Positions 54,300 through 64,000 of a stretch of DNA of 64,000 bases are shown here, piece by piece. The position numbers were made by a program, and so were the translations under genes. Source of the stretch: Tenebrio molitor (Eukaryota; Arthropoda; Insecta; Coleoptera; Tenebrionidae); assembly GCF_963966145.1 (NCBI RefSeq), contig NC_091049.1:19406001-19470000 (forward strand), written 5' to 3'. The notes beneath the pieces were generated by a model. That model made no database searches. It was given only the letters and a program-made list of their open reading frames with translations, and was not told where the DNA came from. Position 1 is the stretch's first letter; each line of letters begins with the position of its first letter.

Positions 54300-55769
54300 A
54301 GTCCAGTGGAGATATTCCACTTATATCTGAATCTGACCCATCACTGCCGCGGTCAGATTCTTCGTCAGAACTACCACTATTTACAACGAACGTGAGCCCA
54401 TCAATCAGTTCGTCAAAACTGTTTTGTTTTGGCAAAAATTCACGTGATTGACGGTGTTCTTCCAAACATCCGGCGTGATTTCGGTGAATTTCTGGCGTGT
54501 TAATATTTCCACGTCCTTTAACTTAGAAACGTTGTGAGACGCCACCCAGTTCTTAACTATGCCCCAGATATTTTCAATTGGGGTGAACTCCGGACTATAG
54601 ATAGGGTGGCAACCTCAAAATTTCATGTCCATGCTCTTTCAGAATTTTATCTATTCTGTAATCTGGAGATTTATTTCTATGCATTTTGATTTATATCATA
54701 CAGTTCTGGTTTTGTCATTGTGGAATTATAAGGAATATTTTTCTGACTCAACCATTTCAGCTTTTCTGGTGTTACTGCAAGGGTCCTTTTTGTTCACAAC
54801 GTTGTCGTAGGCTGCGTTGTCCAATACCAAAACAGAATGAGGAGGCAAGTTTGGAATCAATTGGGTACGAAGCCAATTTTCAAAATTCGTGCTGTTTATT
54901 TCATCATGATAGTCCCCGGATTTTGTTTCTAAATGTGGCACAGTTTATAACGATATATATTTTTTTTATACAATTACATACCCGACTTAAACATCAGGAG
55001 ACCATTATTGATGAAACCAGCTTCACCTCCAGCATGTAGAATGATCAGCCTCTGTCCTATTAATTGGCCTTTTTAAAGGCAAATTTTTGTCATCAATTCA
55101 ATCATTGGATCGCGTGTGGGAGCTGTGGATGTAAGTTTCATCGGTGTAAACAATTCATCTGCCTTACTCCCGAAATTTGGTAATCTTTCTGACATACTGG
55201 ATGCGCTTTAACCGTATGTCATAGGACTCCACCAAAGCACGTCGATTGTCAGACATTTTTTTCCAGCCAAAACCAATCTTTTTTATTAACCTCCAAAGCG
55301 TGAATTTGTACCCATTAAATTCCAATCCAGAATCACAAACTTTCTGGTAGATTGCTATAAAAAAATAACATTATTAAATTGACATGGTGGTTTAACAGAT
55401 ACAATTGAGATAGATATTCAAATTTGCATTTCTAATTCACCTTGTAAACTCGGTCTTCTCTTCTCAATTATATTTTATTATTTATTGATTTCCAAAGTTT
55501 AATAAAAGACTGTTCAGTTTTCTAAAAAGACAAGTTGGAGCAAGTTTCGTGGGGGAAGTGATTTTTTTTCTTTCCGGTTGTCCGTTGCCCTCTTTTGCTG
55601 TACGTTTCAACGAGCTCATGGAAACGCCGCCGCCGGTTGCTTCTGCAAGTCGCTGAAACAAGTTGTTTGGATCAACAATGAAGTCCTTTGCTTCCTTCTC
55701 TCTCTTCATAAATTGATAGACTTTGTATATGATTTCACGTCCTTGGCTGTGTATCACTTTGTTACTCAT
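54300..55769 (-). pseudogene. DDE_3-type transposase (relic, N- and C-terminal parts legible)
   Basis: ATG 55769 begins MSNKVIHSQGREIIYKVYQF followed by MKREKEAKD, the usual N-terminus of a common insect DDE_3 transposase. Further along the minus strand: GFGWKKMSDNRRALVES-like (about 55270), IVYTDETYIHSS (first Asp, about 55160), TKSGDYHDEINSTNFENWLR, PNLPPHSVLVLDNAAYDN (second Asp, about 54830), and EFTPIENIWGIVKNWVA (Glu, about 54580) with an acidic tail ending near 54303. The three catalytic motifs survive as separate pieces among stops and frameshifts. Same family as the relic at 26208-27494 but a different copy. Confidence 0.75.
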
Positions 55770-55823
55770 TTAGCAATTCTAGAAAAAAGATAAAAGTCTA
55801 CATAAATATGACTCTATGAAAAT

Positions 55824-56012
55824 TGTTGGGGAAAGAAATCGGCGGTCCGACAGAATTGAATTGTAACTCAGAACGAGCACACAACTGAACGCTCGGTATT
55901 TTGTATGTAAGATTTAGTTTTAATAAACACTTAAATCAAGTGCAGTCCATCATTTGTATCGACGATTCAAACCGAAAATAAATTAGGGAATAGCACACGG
56001 TTTTCCCCAACA
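55824..56012 (+). mobile_element. Short LTR (TGTTGGGG…CCCCAACA)
   Basis: The 189-bp segment starts TGTTGGGGAAAG and ends TTTTCCCCAACA. It contains AATAAA at about 55922 on the plus strand and is followed by GTTATGACCGGATGGTGGGC, which could hold a tRNA primer-binding TGG. This is the layout of a BEL/Pao-type 5' LTR in plus orientation. No matching flanking duplication was seen, so it is not a clean solo LTR. Confidence 0.6.
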
Positions 56013-56130
56013 GTTATGACCGGATGGTGGGCCACGTAGTGCCGATGTGCAGATGGTTTATTTTCTCCATGTGCCCCAAATTTAGGTACTCCCTCATAAA
56101 ACTGCAATAGTCCGATTGTAAACTGCTATT

Positions 56131-56620
56131 TCAGAAAAAATTGTTTTCTAAAAACTTGAATCGTTTTATGGCAAGTTCTCTCGAATGACCTAAATTAGGA
56201 GGATTGTTGCGAAAAGGAAGTTTCACGGTAAATCTCCTGAACAATGAATCACGTTGGGTGGTTTTTTCGAACATTTGTTCGCAAAGTTCGTCATCTGTTT
56301 TTGAGTGGTTTGTTAAATTGTGAGATTCGTTTATCTCCCAAAACCTTTTTAATTGTGAATCTAGAGATGAAATTTTCGAAACATTGCAAACGGAATTTGA
56401 ATTTATTTGTGGAATAGGACCGCTGATTATCCATCCCAATTTTGTTTTTTCGATAATTGTACCCGATTGATTTACATGAATTTGTCCTATGGAAAAGAGT
56501 TTCCAAAATAATGCGCTTCCAATCAATACGTCGATTTGTCCGGATTGGTTGAAAGTAGGGTCGGCCAATTTAATGTTTTTGGGAATTTGAATTGATCGAC
56601 ACGGATGGCAAGTGATCTGT
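56131..56620 (-). pseudogene. BEL/Pao retrotransposon pol fragment (protease-adjacent region)
   Basis: The minus strand encodes IPKNIKLADPTFNQSGQIDV, LIGSALFWKLFSIGQIHVN, then TKLGWIISGPIP, FWEINESHN and CEQMFEKTTQRD with FTVKLPFRNNPPNLG. ADP.FN..G.ID.LIG...FW.LL..GQI…TKLGW(I)(V/I)SG is the conserved end of the aspartic protease/DUF1758 region of BEL/Pao elements, followed by the start of the reverse-transcriptase region. It ends after about 160 codons. Its orientation is opposite to the nearby LTR. Confidence 0.8.
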
Positions 56621-56795
56621 GATCTTTCCGACTACTAAGCCGTTGGTCAGTTGGGCCAGGCGTCAGGTAGAGGGATTTATTTATTGTTCAGTTGGGCCGA
56701 TCATTAGTTAGGGGTAGGATTATAGCGTTATCTGTAATCTTCTCTTCCTGTGTTTATGTTCTCGACAGCACCAAACAATAGTTATTTGTATAGCA

Positions 56796-56900
56796 AGGCT
56801 GCGAAATCCTACTTTGACGAACCGAGAGAGAAATTGTCGTCAAGGCCGCTTTGCGGCCGAGACAAGACAATCTCGAGGTCGTCAAAGGATTTCGTAGCCA
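56796..56900. repeat. Hairpin with GGCT(G/A)CGAAATCC arms
   Basis: The arms GGCTGCGAAATCC-TACTTTGACGA and the near-complement TCGTCAAAGGATTTCGTAGCC enclose GGCCGCTTTGCGGCC, itself palindromic. It precedes the Crypton relic by 160 bp. Confidence 0.65.
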
Positions 56901-57062
56901 AGGTGTACACAACATTTTGTGTGCAACCCGAAAATTTGTAATTATAAAATGAACAAGTAAAATTTCCTTCACTGTCAATAAAAATAAAGTCGGCCTACAT
57001 GTCTCCATGTCGCTATGGAAACGACATAAATAAAACAATTCATTTTGAGAAAAATTGGAAAA

Positions 57063-58232
57063 ATGTCGCAAGAAAATTACGTTTTTGTTCCGTCTACTTC
57101 CCCGGAGTTAAAAAATATTGCAGATTGTGCAGTGTCCAATTTAATACCAGAAAAGTCCAAACGGCAGTACGATAAGTGTTACAATGACTTTAAAGAGCGG
57201 TGTAATAAAAATAATGTGAAAACGGTGTCGGAGAATGTTGTTTTGGCTTATTTAATGGAAAAATCAAAAACTGTGAAAAGTTCAACTTTATGGAGCACAT
57301 ATTCAATGTTGAAGCTCACGCTTAACATACGGGATGGCATTGGTGTTACGAAGTTTCTGAAATTGGTACCTTTTTTGAAAAAAAGTTAGTTGGTTATCAG
57401 GCGAAAAATTCTAAGGTATTGACAGGAGACCAGATCAATTTGCTGTATAATCTGCCCTTTTTTAGGTCATTTTAATCATGGGAATATCAGAAGTCATGCG
57501 AAGAGACGAACTAACCAAAATGTCTATCCATGACATCAAGGATGAACATTCTGTATTAATAGTGGCCGTTCCTGACACAAAAACTGGCATAAAACGAACT
57601 TTTACTGTCACCAATCCAGAATTTGTAAGATTATACCGCAAATATGCAGCTCTTGTTCCGTGTACTCATCCAGAGTTAAAAAAAAATATATAAATTGTGC
57701 AGTGTCGCATTTGAAACCTGAAAAATCGAAACAGCAATATACAAAATTTTACAGTGACTTTGAAACTGATGTAACAAGAAGAATGTGAAAACCGTGTCGG
57801 ATAATGTTGCATTGGCTTACCTATTTACTGGAATTTATTTATTGTGGCAGGTAAATGTTAAATTCTGTTATGATAAGTTGTTATCGTCTGCTCCCTTTTA
57901 GGTTATTTTAATCGTGGAAATGTCAGATGCCGTGCGAAGGGACAAATAAACCAAAATGTCTGTTGATGCCATTCAGGATTCAGGATATGTTACTAGTTAA
58001 TAGATATTTCCCTTTTTGACCGGTTAAAAATTAACCTAATTCTTCTAGATCGATAATGGGGATCTTTTTTACCGACTCGTCATTCTAGAAGCGACCACTC
58101 CATTTGAAATTGGCGGGAACTTCAAACCAGATAAAAATTCTGTACTAATAGCGGCCGTTCCTGACACAAAAACTGGCATAAATCAAACTTTAACTGTACC
58201 CAATCCAGATTTTGTAAGATCACACCGCAAAT
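57063..58232 (+). pseudogene. Crypton recombinase relic, tandemly duplicated
   Basis: Unit 1 begins at ATG 57063 (MSQENYVFVPSTSPELKNIA, AVSNLIPEKSKRQYDKCYND, then SSTLWSTYSMLKLTLNIR) and, after a frameshift near 57386, continues VILIMGISEVMRRDELTKMS, then PDTKTGIKRTFTVTNPEFV to about 57665. Unit 2 starts again within PELKK (57668) and repeats the same order with more damage to 58232. Both units keep a TTTTTAG/CCTTTTAG acceptor before the VILI segment; unit 2 also keeps a GTAAAT donor at 57851, so the intron was 51 bp. Catalytic Arg (MRRDEL) remains in unit 1, but HxxR and Tyr are absent. Dead. Confidence 0.75.
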
Positions 58233-58295
58233 ATAGAGATAGATATGTTATAATTGTGATAATAAATAAATATTGAAATGACTTTTACTTTTACG

Positions 58296-58382
58296 GCCGT
58301 CGTCAAGGCAACGGCTGCGAAATTCAATTTCGCGGCCTGCTCAAGGCACGCGAAGTGCTCATTTCGCGTACGGTTGCACACA
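58296..58382. repeat. Hairpin after the Crypton relic
   Basis: The words GGCTGCGAAATTCAATTTCGC and CGCGAAGTGCTCATTTCGCG, with GTCAAGG/CTCAAGG repeats, form stems related to the hairpin at 56796-56900. It is followed by GGTTGCACACAAAAT, the inverse of ATTTTGTGTGCAACC at 56923-56937. Confidence 0.5.
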
Positions 58383-58774
58383 AAATACTTTATTAGAAGT
58401 GTTGCTGTATTGCTATAGGAATAAATATTTAAAATCAAAGATACAACATAAAAAAATGCAGGGTGTGGTGCTCTTTCGCTCTTATCTATCTTTAACAGTT
58501 ACCCCTATTTGCGGCCACTTTTCCATAAGCAACCGTATTCCATCGTGTAGAGAAAAAAAATAGCTTTAATTTGATATATAATTTATGAGGATACGTTATG
58601 AAGGTATAAATTAAACAGAGAGGTACATGTTTACACCCGGTTGCCAAGGGGTTGCGGCCAAGTGAGAAATGGCAACCCAAACTTTTCAATTTCTTTACAC
58701 ATCTCTCTTTGAAATTACTTATAATTTATGTAAAAAACAAGTGAACGAAACTGTTTGGGAATAGTATATTATTC

Positions 58775-58895
58775 AACGAGTGAGAAAGTTGGTCATTTCC
58801 ATGAGAATGAAATTTGCGACCACGAGCCGTAGGCGAGTGGAGTAAGTCATTCGAATGGAAATGGCCAATTCTCACGAGTTAAATACTATACTTTT
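58775..58895. repeat. Hairpin with GGTCATTTCCAT arms
   Basis: CTCGTTGAATAATA-type ends (TTCAACGAGTGAGAAAGTTGG and its near-complement CCAATTCTCACGAGTTAAAT) enclose TCATTTCCAT(G/T)AGAATG pairs around an agccgtaggcgag loop. The architecture is like the hairpin at 8017-8133. A Crypton C-terminal fragment lies 180 bp away. Confidence 0.6.
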
Positions 58896-59073
58896 TCTAA
58901 TCATATTGACAATTGAGTAAATAATTATATATTTTTTATTTTTACGTTTTATTATGTACATATACATTAACCGTGACATAATTAACAATAGTAAAGGGAA
59001 GCGATTTTACATCTACATTAGTATTGGTTATTTCTTTATTCTTCGTTGTGTTTCGTACACTGCTGCTGGAAGC

Positions 59074-59282
59074 TTAAACTGCATTGATGATTTTGTTCGC
59101 TGAGTCCATCTTCTTATTCATGGACGTGTCTATATAACCTTCGGCTACCGTTGTGGACTTCCAGCCACCGTGTCTTTTTAAAGCGGTTATATCGGCACCT
59201 GCATCTACTAGTATTGTAGCTGATGATCTCCTTAAAATGTGTCCAGTATACTTTTCCGCTTCCGGTAGCAGTCTCTTGCACT
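59074..59282 (-). pseudogene. Crypton recombinase C-terminal fragment
   Basis: Minus-strand frame: KRLLPEAEKYTGHILRRSSA, TILVDAGADITALKRHGGW, KSTTVAEGYIDTSMNKK and a stop at 59076-59074. It keeps His-x-x-Arg (GHILRR), Trp (HGGW) and the nucleophilic Tyr (EGYID) of Crypton recombinases. The N-terminal half and first Arg are missing. It is clearly a different copy from 6713-7810. Confidence 0.8.
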
Positions 59283-60050
59283 TCTGGTGGCGTACAATTC
59301 TCTAGATCATCCACAATTTCCATTTTCTTGTTGATATTTCTGAGAAAACAGATTCGATGACAAATGTCAATGTCAACTATTTTTTAGAAAACAATGGACC
59401 GCCGTATAATCGTTACGGTCGTGGTGGGAGTATAATGTTGTGACGGTGCGCAGGCTCTTGTGTCTTTCTAGCCTTCTCTCTCGCACATGTGACGTCACGT
59501 GCGGAGCACCGGCAAAGTAAACACATTGCCAATAGAACAGCATAGCGGCCTTTACACACATATTTACACTTACATAGAGTTTTAACCACGCGATTGAGGG
59601 TGTCCGAGGAGCAAGAGATAAGCCTGATAGGTACGAGTATGATCAATTGTGAATATTCATGCCCGCTTTTTTGATTTCACTCAAAATTACGTGTCAGGTT
59701 GTAAGAGTTGTGGCGCTGATTTTTAGATCGACATTCCCGTTCACACTTTTGAAAGCACTGAAAATTTTGTGTAAGATTGCATGATTGATTATACGACCTT
59801 TAAACAGACAGACTTTTGAGTGGATTGTCCAAAATCTCGAAGATAGAAGCGTACGTGCAAAGGCACCTAATATCAGCAAATTAGGGAGATTTTCAGTTTT
59901 TACTTTATTTAGGTATGTCAATATTCCGACAACAATTTATACTAATAATCAAGATGAAAATTAAGATTATTTAATTTATGAACTTATTTACAATGGTAGG
60001 TACAACATTTACAACAAGTAAAACAATAATTCAATAAATTGGTGCAAGGG

Positions 60051-60737
60051 CTATTTTTTTGGATTTGTAAATTTCTTAATTTTACCGTCCAATCGCTTCT
60101 TACAATTGTCGAAACTGATTTTTTTATTAATCTCACGCAATCTAATGTAAGTGCGTGTTCGTGCCAAGCAGTGTATGACTTCATGCGGAAGTTTATCCTC
60201 TAACTTTTCTAAAGTTCTGTCAGTCACTGTATCAAATATGAATTTATCCTTTGATAAAAAATTTTTGTGTATCTCATTAAATACACAGTCGAGAACTTCA
60301 GTTGCTGCAATTAACTGTTTACTAGGATATAAAAGGGAACCTCGAGATATGTACTGAATCCAATCAGGCATATTGCCCTTAATTTCTCTATTATCCCCAG
60401 ATGGAAATCCTAGAGAGTACTTGTCACGGAATCGATATGCGACATAACCAGCAATATATTTTAAACTTTCGATGTGGACAGTGTCTCTGAAGTCTGGTGG
60501 TACACTGTCGGGCGTTTTATCATTGCATTCATTGAAGTCTTCTACTTCAAGTTCTACAAAAGAGCGGAATTCAGCGACCTCCTCAGATTGTACTTTTTCA
60601 TCGGGAATGTCGCGAACAATATTCTTGAAAATATGTTGAGTGATACAATATGCATTTTCTTCATCTAAGGGCTTTAATTTAATTTTAATTAAAAAATACT
60701 TGCGGCCATATTTTAATAGGCAACCCTGCAGAAACAT
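60051..60737 (-). pseudogene. P/THAP9-like transposase C-terminal region (relic 4)
   Basis: The 228-codon frame contains RDTVHIESLKYIAGYVAYRF, RDKYSLG, MPDWIQYISRGSLLYPSKQL, and near the end CLARTRTYIRLREINKKIS. (S)L.YIAGYV(A/V)Y(R/K), W...(I)S(R/G)G.L..PS and (C)..RT..R(L/I)R.(I/L)N are the conserved blocks at the end of P/THAP9-like transposases. The frame is uninterrupted but lacks the catalytic domain; upstream sequence shows no continuation. Confidence 0.6.
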
Positions 60738-61084
60738 ATTTCTCTATTCATAATTATCTATAAAAATTTTGTTTTGATTAAAAAACAGATGAACATAGAA
60801 ATCATGCAGTGGGATCTTAGACTATTCAGATGTGGTCAAATTTAAGAGCATTATCTCTGGCCCAACTGCACGGTCAACTTAATCCTCCCCCAGCCCTCCC
60901 GTTTACCTGCGTCGTACTTTTTTCCCAACTGACATACGTTCTACCAAGCATGATAATGTGGATTTGAAATCATTGTGATTGGATTTGATTTTGATGTCAG
61001 TAGCTCAGGTAATGGTGGTTATGTTTTGATTAATTCCGGACACTGGAATGTTGATTTTTTAGTTGGCAATTTTAGTAGGTGTAG
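60738..61084. other. Unassigned region
   Basis: No gene or clear repeat was recognised. Confidence 0.3.
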
Positions 61085-61330
61085 TAGCGGCTCTTAAAGA
61101 TCAGAACCAGGTAGGCACCAGCAATTTTTTTTAAGTAGGTACACTTGGTTATTTTTTCGGGTTTTATTTTGACCGTGCACCAGTTAAACGGTGGTGATGG
61201 GTATAATGCTCATTAAGTCATTACAAAAGTAAGACGTAATTTCAAAATGTTCGGCCTTTCGCTAACCTGGACGTTTGGAAAATGACATTAACATTAACAA
61301 AACAATATCATGCATTGGGTTTATTATAGA
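61085..61330 (-). repeat. Right end of a second hAT copy (inverse of 16960-17205)
   Basis: About 245 bp match the right end of the hAT element at 15754-17205 in inverse orientation. Shared words include AGTAGCGGCTC, GGTAGGCACCAGCAATTTTT, GTTAAACGGTGGTGATGG and ATCATGCATTGGGTTTATTAT. The rest of the element and an 8-bp duplication were not found. Confidence 0.7.
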
Positions 61331-61662
61331 AAATATACGCACCGATTTTTGGTACATTCCATTATTATATCTGCTTTAAAAAAAGATACAGGTGATTCAC
61401 GAGTAATAATGAGCTTAACGAAATTTGTGATGCTACCAATATTACATTTGGACTGATTATGAGGATAAAAAATATTTTTTAATTTTATAAATCATAGTCA
61501 ACGTACCCGGCATTACATTTGTCAAATTTAATCAAAATCATTAGGTATATGGGAATAATCAATAAAAACACAAACAAAAAAAAAAAAAACTACGGGATAC
61601 ATGTATTGTTGGTTGCATCACAAATTTTGTTAGGCTCAATGTTACTCGTGAATCATCTTGTA

Positions 61663-62390
61663 CAGGGTGATTCATCTTTTACCGCTGGTGGCAAAATGAC
61701 CCTTAAGGATTGAGAAAATTTTATGAAACTTACAGATTTGATTTGTCGAAAAATTTACTTTCGGCCGGTATAATTTATTTCAAAAAAAGTTTTTTTTATG
61801 AGCAGATATTTATAAAAAACTGTTTTCTAAAAAAATTTCATGTTTAAATTTTTGCATCAGAATGTGGCTAATGGCGTATAAAATCAATATCTGCAATCCG
61901 TTTCGAAAAATGTTTGATAGTTTTTGAATTAAATCGATTTTAATGGAAAAATTGCTTTTATTGGTACTCGTTGACTTTTAGTGTTGTAAATTTTCTTTAA
62001 CAATGACTACCCTGTAAAACTGACCTGTTTAGGTGAATTTGTTCGATTTTACGAATAGAGTTGTAAAGGGCCCACTGCGGTGGCAATAAAGATCCCCTAA
62101 TAGATCGCATTGTTAAGATATTGGGACATTATGTCGTAAATCATGAAGCAAATACAAATTTGAATATCAAAATGCCTTTATTTCAATAATACCATATGCT
62201 AAAATTAGTTTAACATGGTAAAATTGTGTGAAGATACCTGTGTGTGCATATGCCACACAATTAACTTATAAATTTCATTTTTCGATATTATGTGGCTTAT
62301 GAATAATAAATTAGGTCTGCAAAATATGAAAACGAAATTATAATTTTTAAGGTCAATTTTTCCACCGGCGGTAAAAGATGAATCACCCTG
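61663..62390. mobile_element. TA-flanked inverted-repeat element (CAGGGTGATTCATC ends)
   Basis: The ends CAGGGTGATTCATCTTTTAC at 61663 and its complement ending at 62390 share about 45 bp of imperfect inverted repeat, with TA outside each. The 728-bp interior has no gene. A typical insect mariner-type MITE. Confidence 0.75.
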
Positions 62391-62697
62391 TACCGGGTGG
62401 GGCATCGTATACGCGCACGCGAGAAATCGCAACTTCTAATTAAATTAAATTGTCGAAATTTTATATACCTAACTAATTATTGATAAGGTATATTTGAGAA
62501 TTAAAAAAAAAATTGTTGTTAATAACTAAGGTCGTAACAGTTTTATTAGTTTTCTGAAATTAACTGTTAATTTACCTATAAAGTTTTTACACTAAATGAA
62601 TCTGTATTTGCTAGTGCATCAAACCCTGGTGGCACAATTACAATTTTTGACTTGGTTAGCTAAATAATTCGCTTTTTAATTTAAACGCAAACCAGAC

Positions 62698-62832
62698 GCA
62701 ATTTTTGTTGAACGTCATGCATGATAATAAACCAAACAATTTTTATATTTAATTTGAAAAATTATGAAAAAATGTTTAATAATAATTTTTTTTTGGTTTA
62801 TTATCATGCATGACGTTCTACAAAAATTGTCA
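62698..62832. repeat. Hairpin with GTCATGCATGATAATAAACC arms
   Basis: The arms CAATTTTTGT(T/A)GAACGTCATG and CATGATAATAAACCAA pair over about 40 bp around an AT-rich loop of about 50 bases. Confidence 0.75.
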
Positions 62833-63077
62833 ACTTTCCATGGCATTCTTGATATTGCATTTTATTACTTAGTAAGTTAATTTTATCACGTTTGTTTTTT
62901 TTTTTTTTTAATTTTATTCTTTTTCCCCATAATGGCAAAACTGTATTTATGAATACAGACAGATACGCTTGTTTGAAAATCACACAAAAAATGTATGGGT
63001 GCTATTTAAAAAACCAAAGTTGGTTGCCATAGCGGCGAAACAAAAGAAGGTAGGTAGGAACAAACTAGAAAGACCAG

Positions 63078-64000
63078 ATGATGCAGAATAATACATCAAT
63101 CGACTTTTATATTAAACATTTTTTCATAAATTGTCAAATTAAAAAGTTACAGCCAATATTTGATACTTTTGTTCCACGCTGTATATCACATACACCTAAT
63201 GAGAGTACAGCATTAATAAATGCCGGTTGGAGCCCCTTTGAAAATACTTATACAAATTTTGATGCACAAACAGGTGCTTTTGATGCATGTTGGCTACTTT
63301 CAAATATATTAGGCTTTGCTGAAGATTATAAAAAAATTGTGTTGAATTTACATCAAGAACTCGTACTGCTTCGTTCAAGTACTGATCTAAATGCTACTCT
63401 TGAGGCGACAGGATTAGAAAAAGCATATATAAGAATTACAAAAATTGTATGGCAAGTTCCACATTTCACCGTTTCCGATGAAGAAAAATTAAAATTGTTT
63501 AATATAATTGAGAAAAATAATTCTCTATCAATTGCACATAGAAGATGGGAATTATTTACTTATCCTCTTTTACAAGAAAGTTATTCGTTTACGTGGGTAT
63601 TAAAGTCATCAACGTCTTTGGAAAAACCACGATTCGTAATGATAGGTTTTCAAACTGATCGAAAAAATAATCTGAAAAAAGATGCATCCAAGTTTGATCA
63701 TTGTAATTTAAAAAATATCAAACTATATTTAAATTCGCAATCTTATCCATATGAAAATTTAAATCTAGATTATAAACATAATCAATATGCTTTGGCCTAT
63801 GATATGTATGCACGATTTCAACAGTCCTATTACTATAATAAGAAAATGATTTGTGAACCGTTGTTCAAACCTACAAAATTCAAAACTGATGCACCCTTGC
63901 TTCTTATCGATTGTTCGTATCAAAACGAAACGTTCAAAAACGGAACCGTAGATGCACGAATCGAATTTGAGACTCTCGCTGATATGCCTGCAAACACTTC
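63078..64000 (+). CDS. Double jelly-roll capsid-like protein of a virus-derived element (partial, runs off the window)
   Basis: An uninterrupted plus-strand frame of 307 codons extends from ATG 63078 (or 63081) to the window end with no stop. From about 63185 on it resembles the double jelly-roll-like proteins found in many insect genomes, thought to descend from the major capsid proteins of Polinton/adintovirus-like elements. Visible segments: ALINAGWSPFENTYTNFD, CWLLSNILGFAEDYKK, RITKIVWQVPHF, RRWELFTYPLL, MIGFQTDRKNN, FDHCNLKNIKLYLNSQSYPY and LLLIDCSYQNE. Such capsid proteins assemble virions; here it would be an endogenous copy. The first 35 codons probably are not original: a transposon end (GTTCCACGCTG next to TA) lies at 63171-63183 inside them. 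The AT-rich codon use and absence of stops over 270 family-like codons suggest a young or selected copy. Family assignment is from memory of the pattern; the C-terminus is outside the window. Confidence 0.65.
   Translation, partial: MMQNNTSIDFYIKHFFINCQIKKLQPIFDTFVPRCISHTPNESTALINAGWSPFENTYTNFDAQTGAFDACWLLSNILGFAEDYKKIVLNLHQELVLLRSSTDLNATLEATGLEKAYIRITKIVWQVPHFTVSDEEKLKLFNIIEKNNSLSIAHRRWELFTYPLLQESYSFTWVLKSSTSLEKPRFVMIGFQTDRKNNLKKDASKFDHCNLKNIKLYLNSQSYPYENLNLDYKHNQYALAYDMYARFQQSYYYNKKMICEPLFKPTKFKTDAPLLLIDCSYQNETFKNGTVDARIEFETLADMPANT

Noticed and set aside
63078..63184. N-terminal 35 codons of the capsid-like frame as genuine coding sequence
   Set aside because: A transposon terminus next to TA lies inside this part and its composition does not resemble the capsid family, so the open frame there is probably accidental.

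Overview
The window reads as nuclear DNA of an insect, possibly a beetle. It is AT-rich, its coding exons are split by very short GT-AG introns (46-108 bp), and it carries insect-type transposon families: P/THAP, piggyBac, PIF/Harbinger, irritans-type mariner, pogo, hAT, Crypton, BEL/Pao and R1-like LINE. No bacterial operons, CRISPR arrays, tRNA or rRNA were seen. The species cannot be named from this sequence.

Only one clear host gene is visible: a serine palmitoyltransferase subunit 1-like gene (20215-21425, one coding intron) with an unusually short N-terminus. A second possible host gene is a small C2H2-finger gene (45411-45132, minus). Its second intron seems to hold an almost intact 2.9-kb PIF/Harbinger transposon (42173-45040) encoding a three-exon DDE transposase and a Myb/SANT partner protein. 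Two other transposon genes have long open frames: a Crypton tyrosine recombinase (6713-7810, minus) and a mariner transposase (32114-33181, plus) whose second catalytic Asp is replaced by Gly.

Layout: 1-6 kb holds a piggyBac tail, a dead Harbinger copy and a decayed R1-like LINE. 6-9.4 kb holds the Crypton and a P-element relic. 10.6-18.9 kb holds a hAT tail and nested DNA transposons, including a three-level nest at 14.9-17.7 kb, then a LINE tail split by a long-inverted-repeat element. 20-21.5 kb is the SPT1-like gene. 21.9-30 kb holds MITEs, two pogo relics, a LINE tail and a DDE transposon. 31.9-36.3 kb holds the mariner and two inverted-repeat elements. 36.9-39.4 kb is a P-element relic interrupted by a MITE. 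39.8-45.4 kb holds a foldback element in a tandem exon-like repeat, then the Harbinger element and the zinc-finger exons. 46-53 kb holds another P relic, a THAP-bearing element, MULE and Harbinger fragments. 53.8-62.4 kb holds DDE, BEL, Crypton, P and hAT relics. The window ends inside an open frame (63.1-64 kb) resembling the double jelly-roll capsid-like proteins of virus-derived insect elements; no stop codon lies before the window edge.

Several insertions can be read exactly because an empty copy or an interrupted frame gives the pre-insertion sequence: TA at 17.8/25.9 kb, TAA at 37.95 kb, TATA at 46.5 kb, TTAATGTTA at 39.86/41.7 kb and GTATGCAC at 15.75/17.2 kb. Another recurring theme is hairpins: at least fourteen long perfect or near-perfect palindromes are spread over the window. 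Four belong to one sequence family, and several sit close to Crypton genes.
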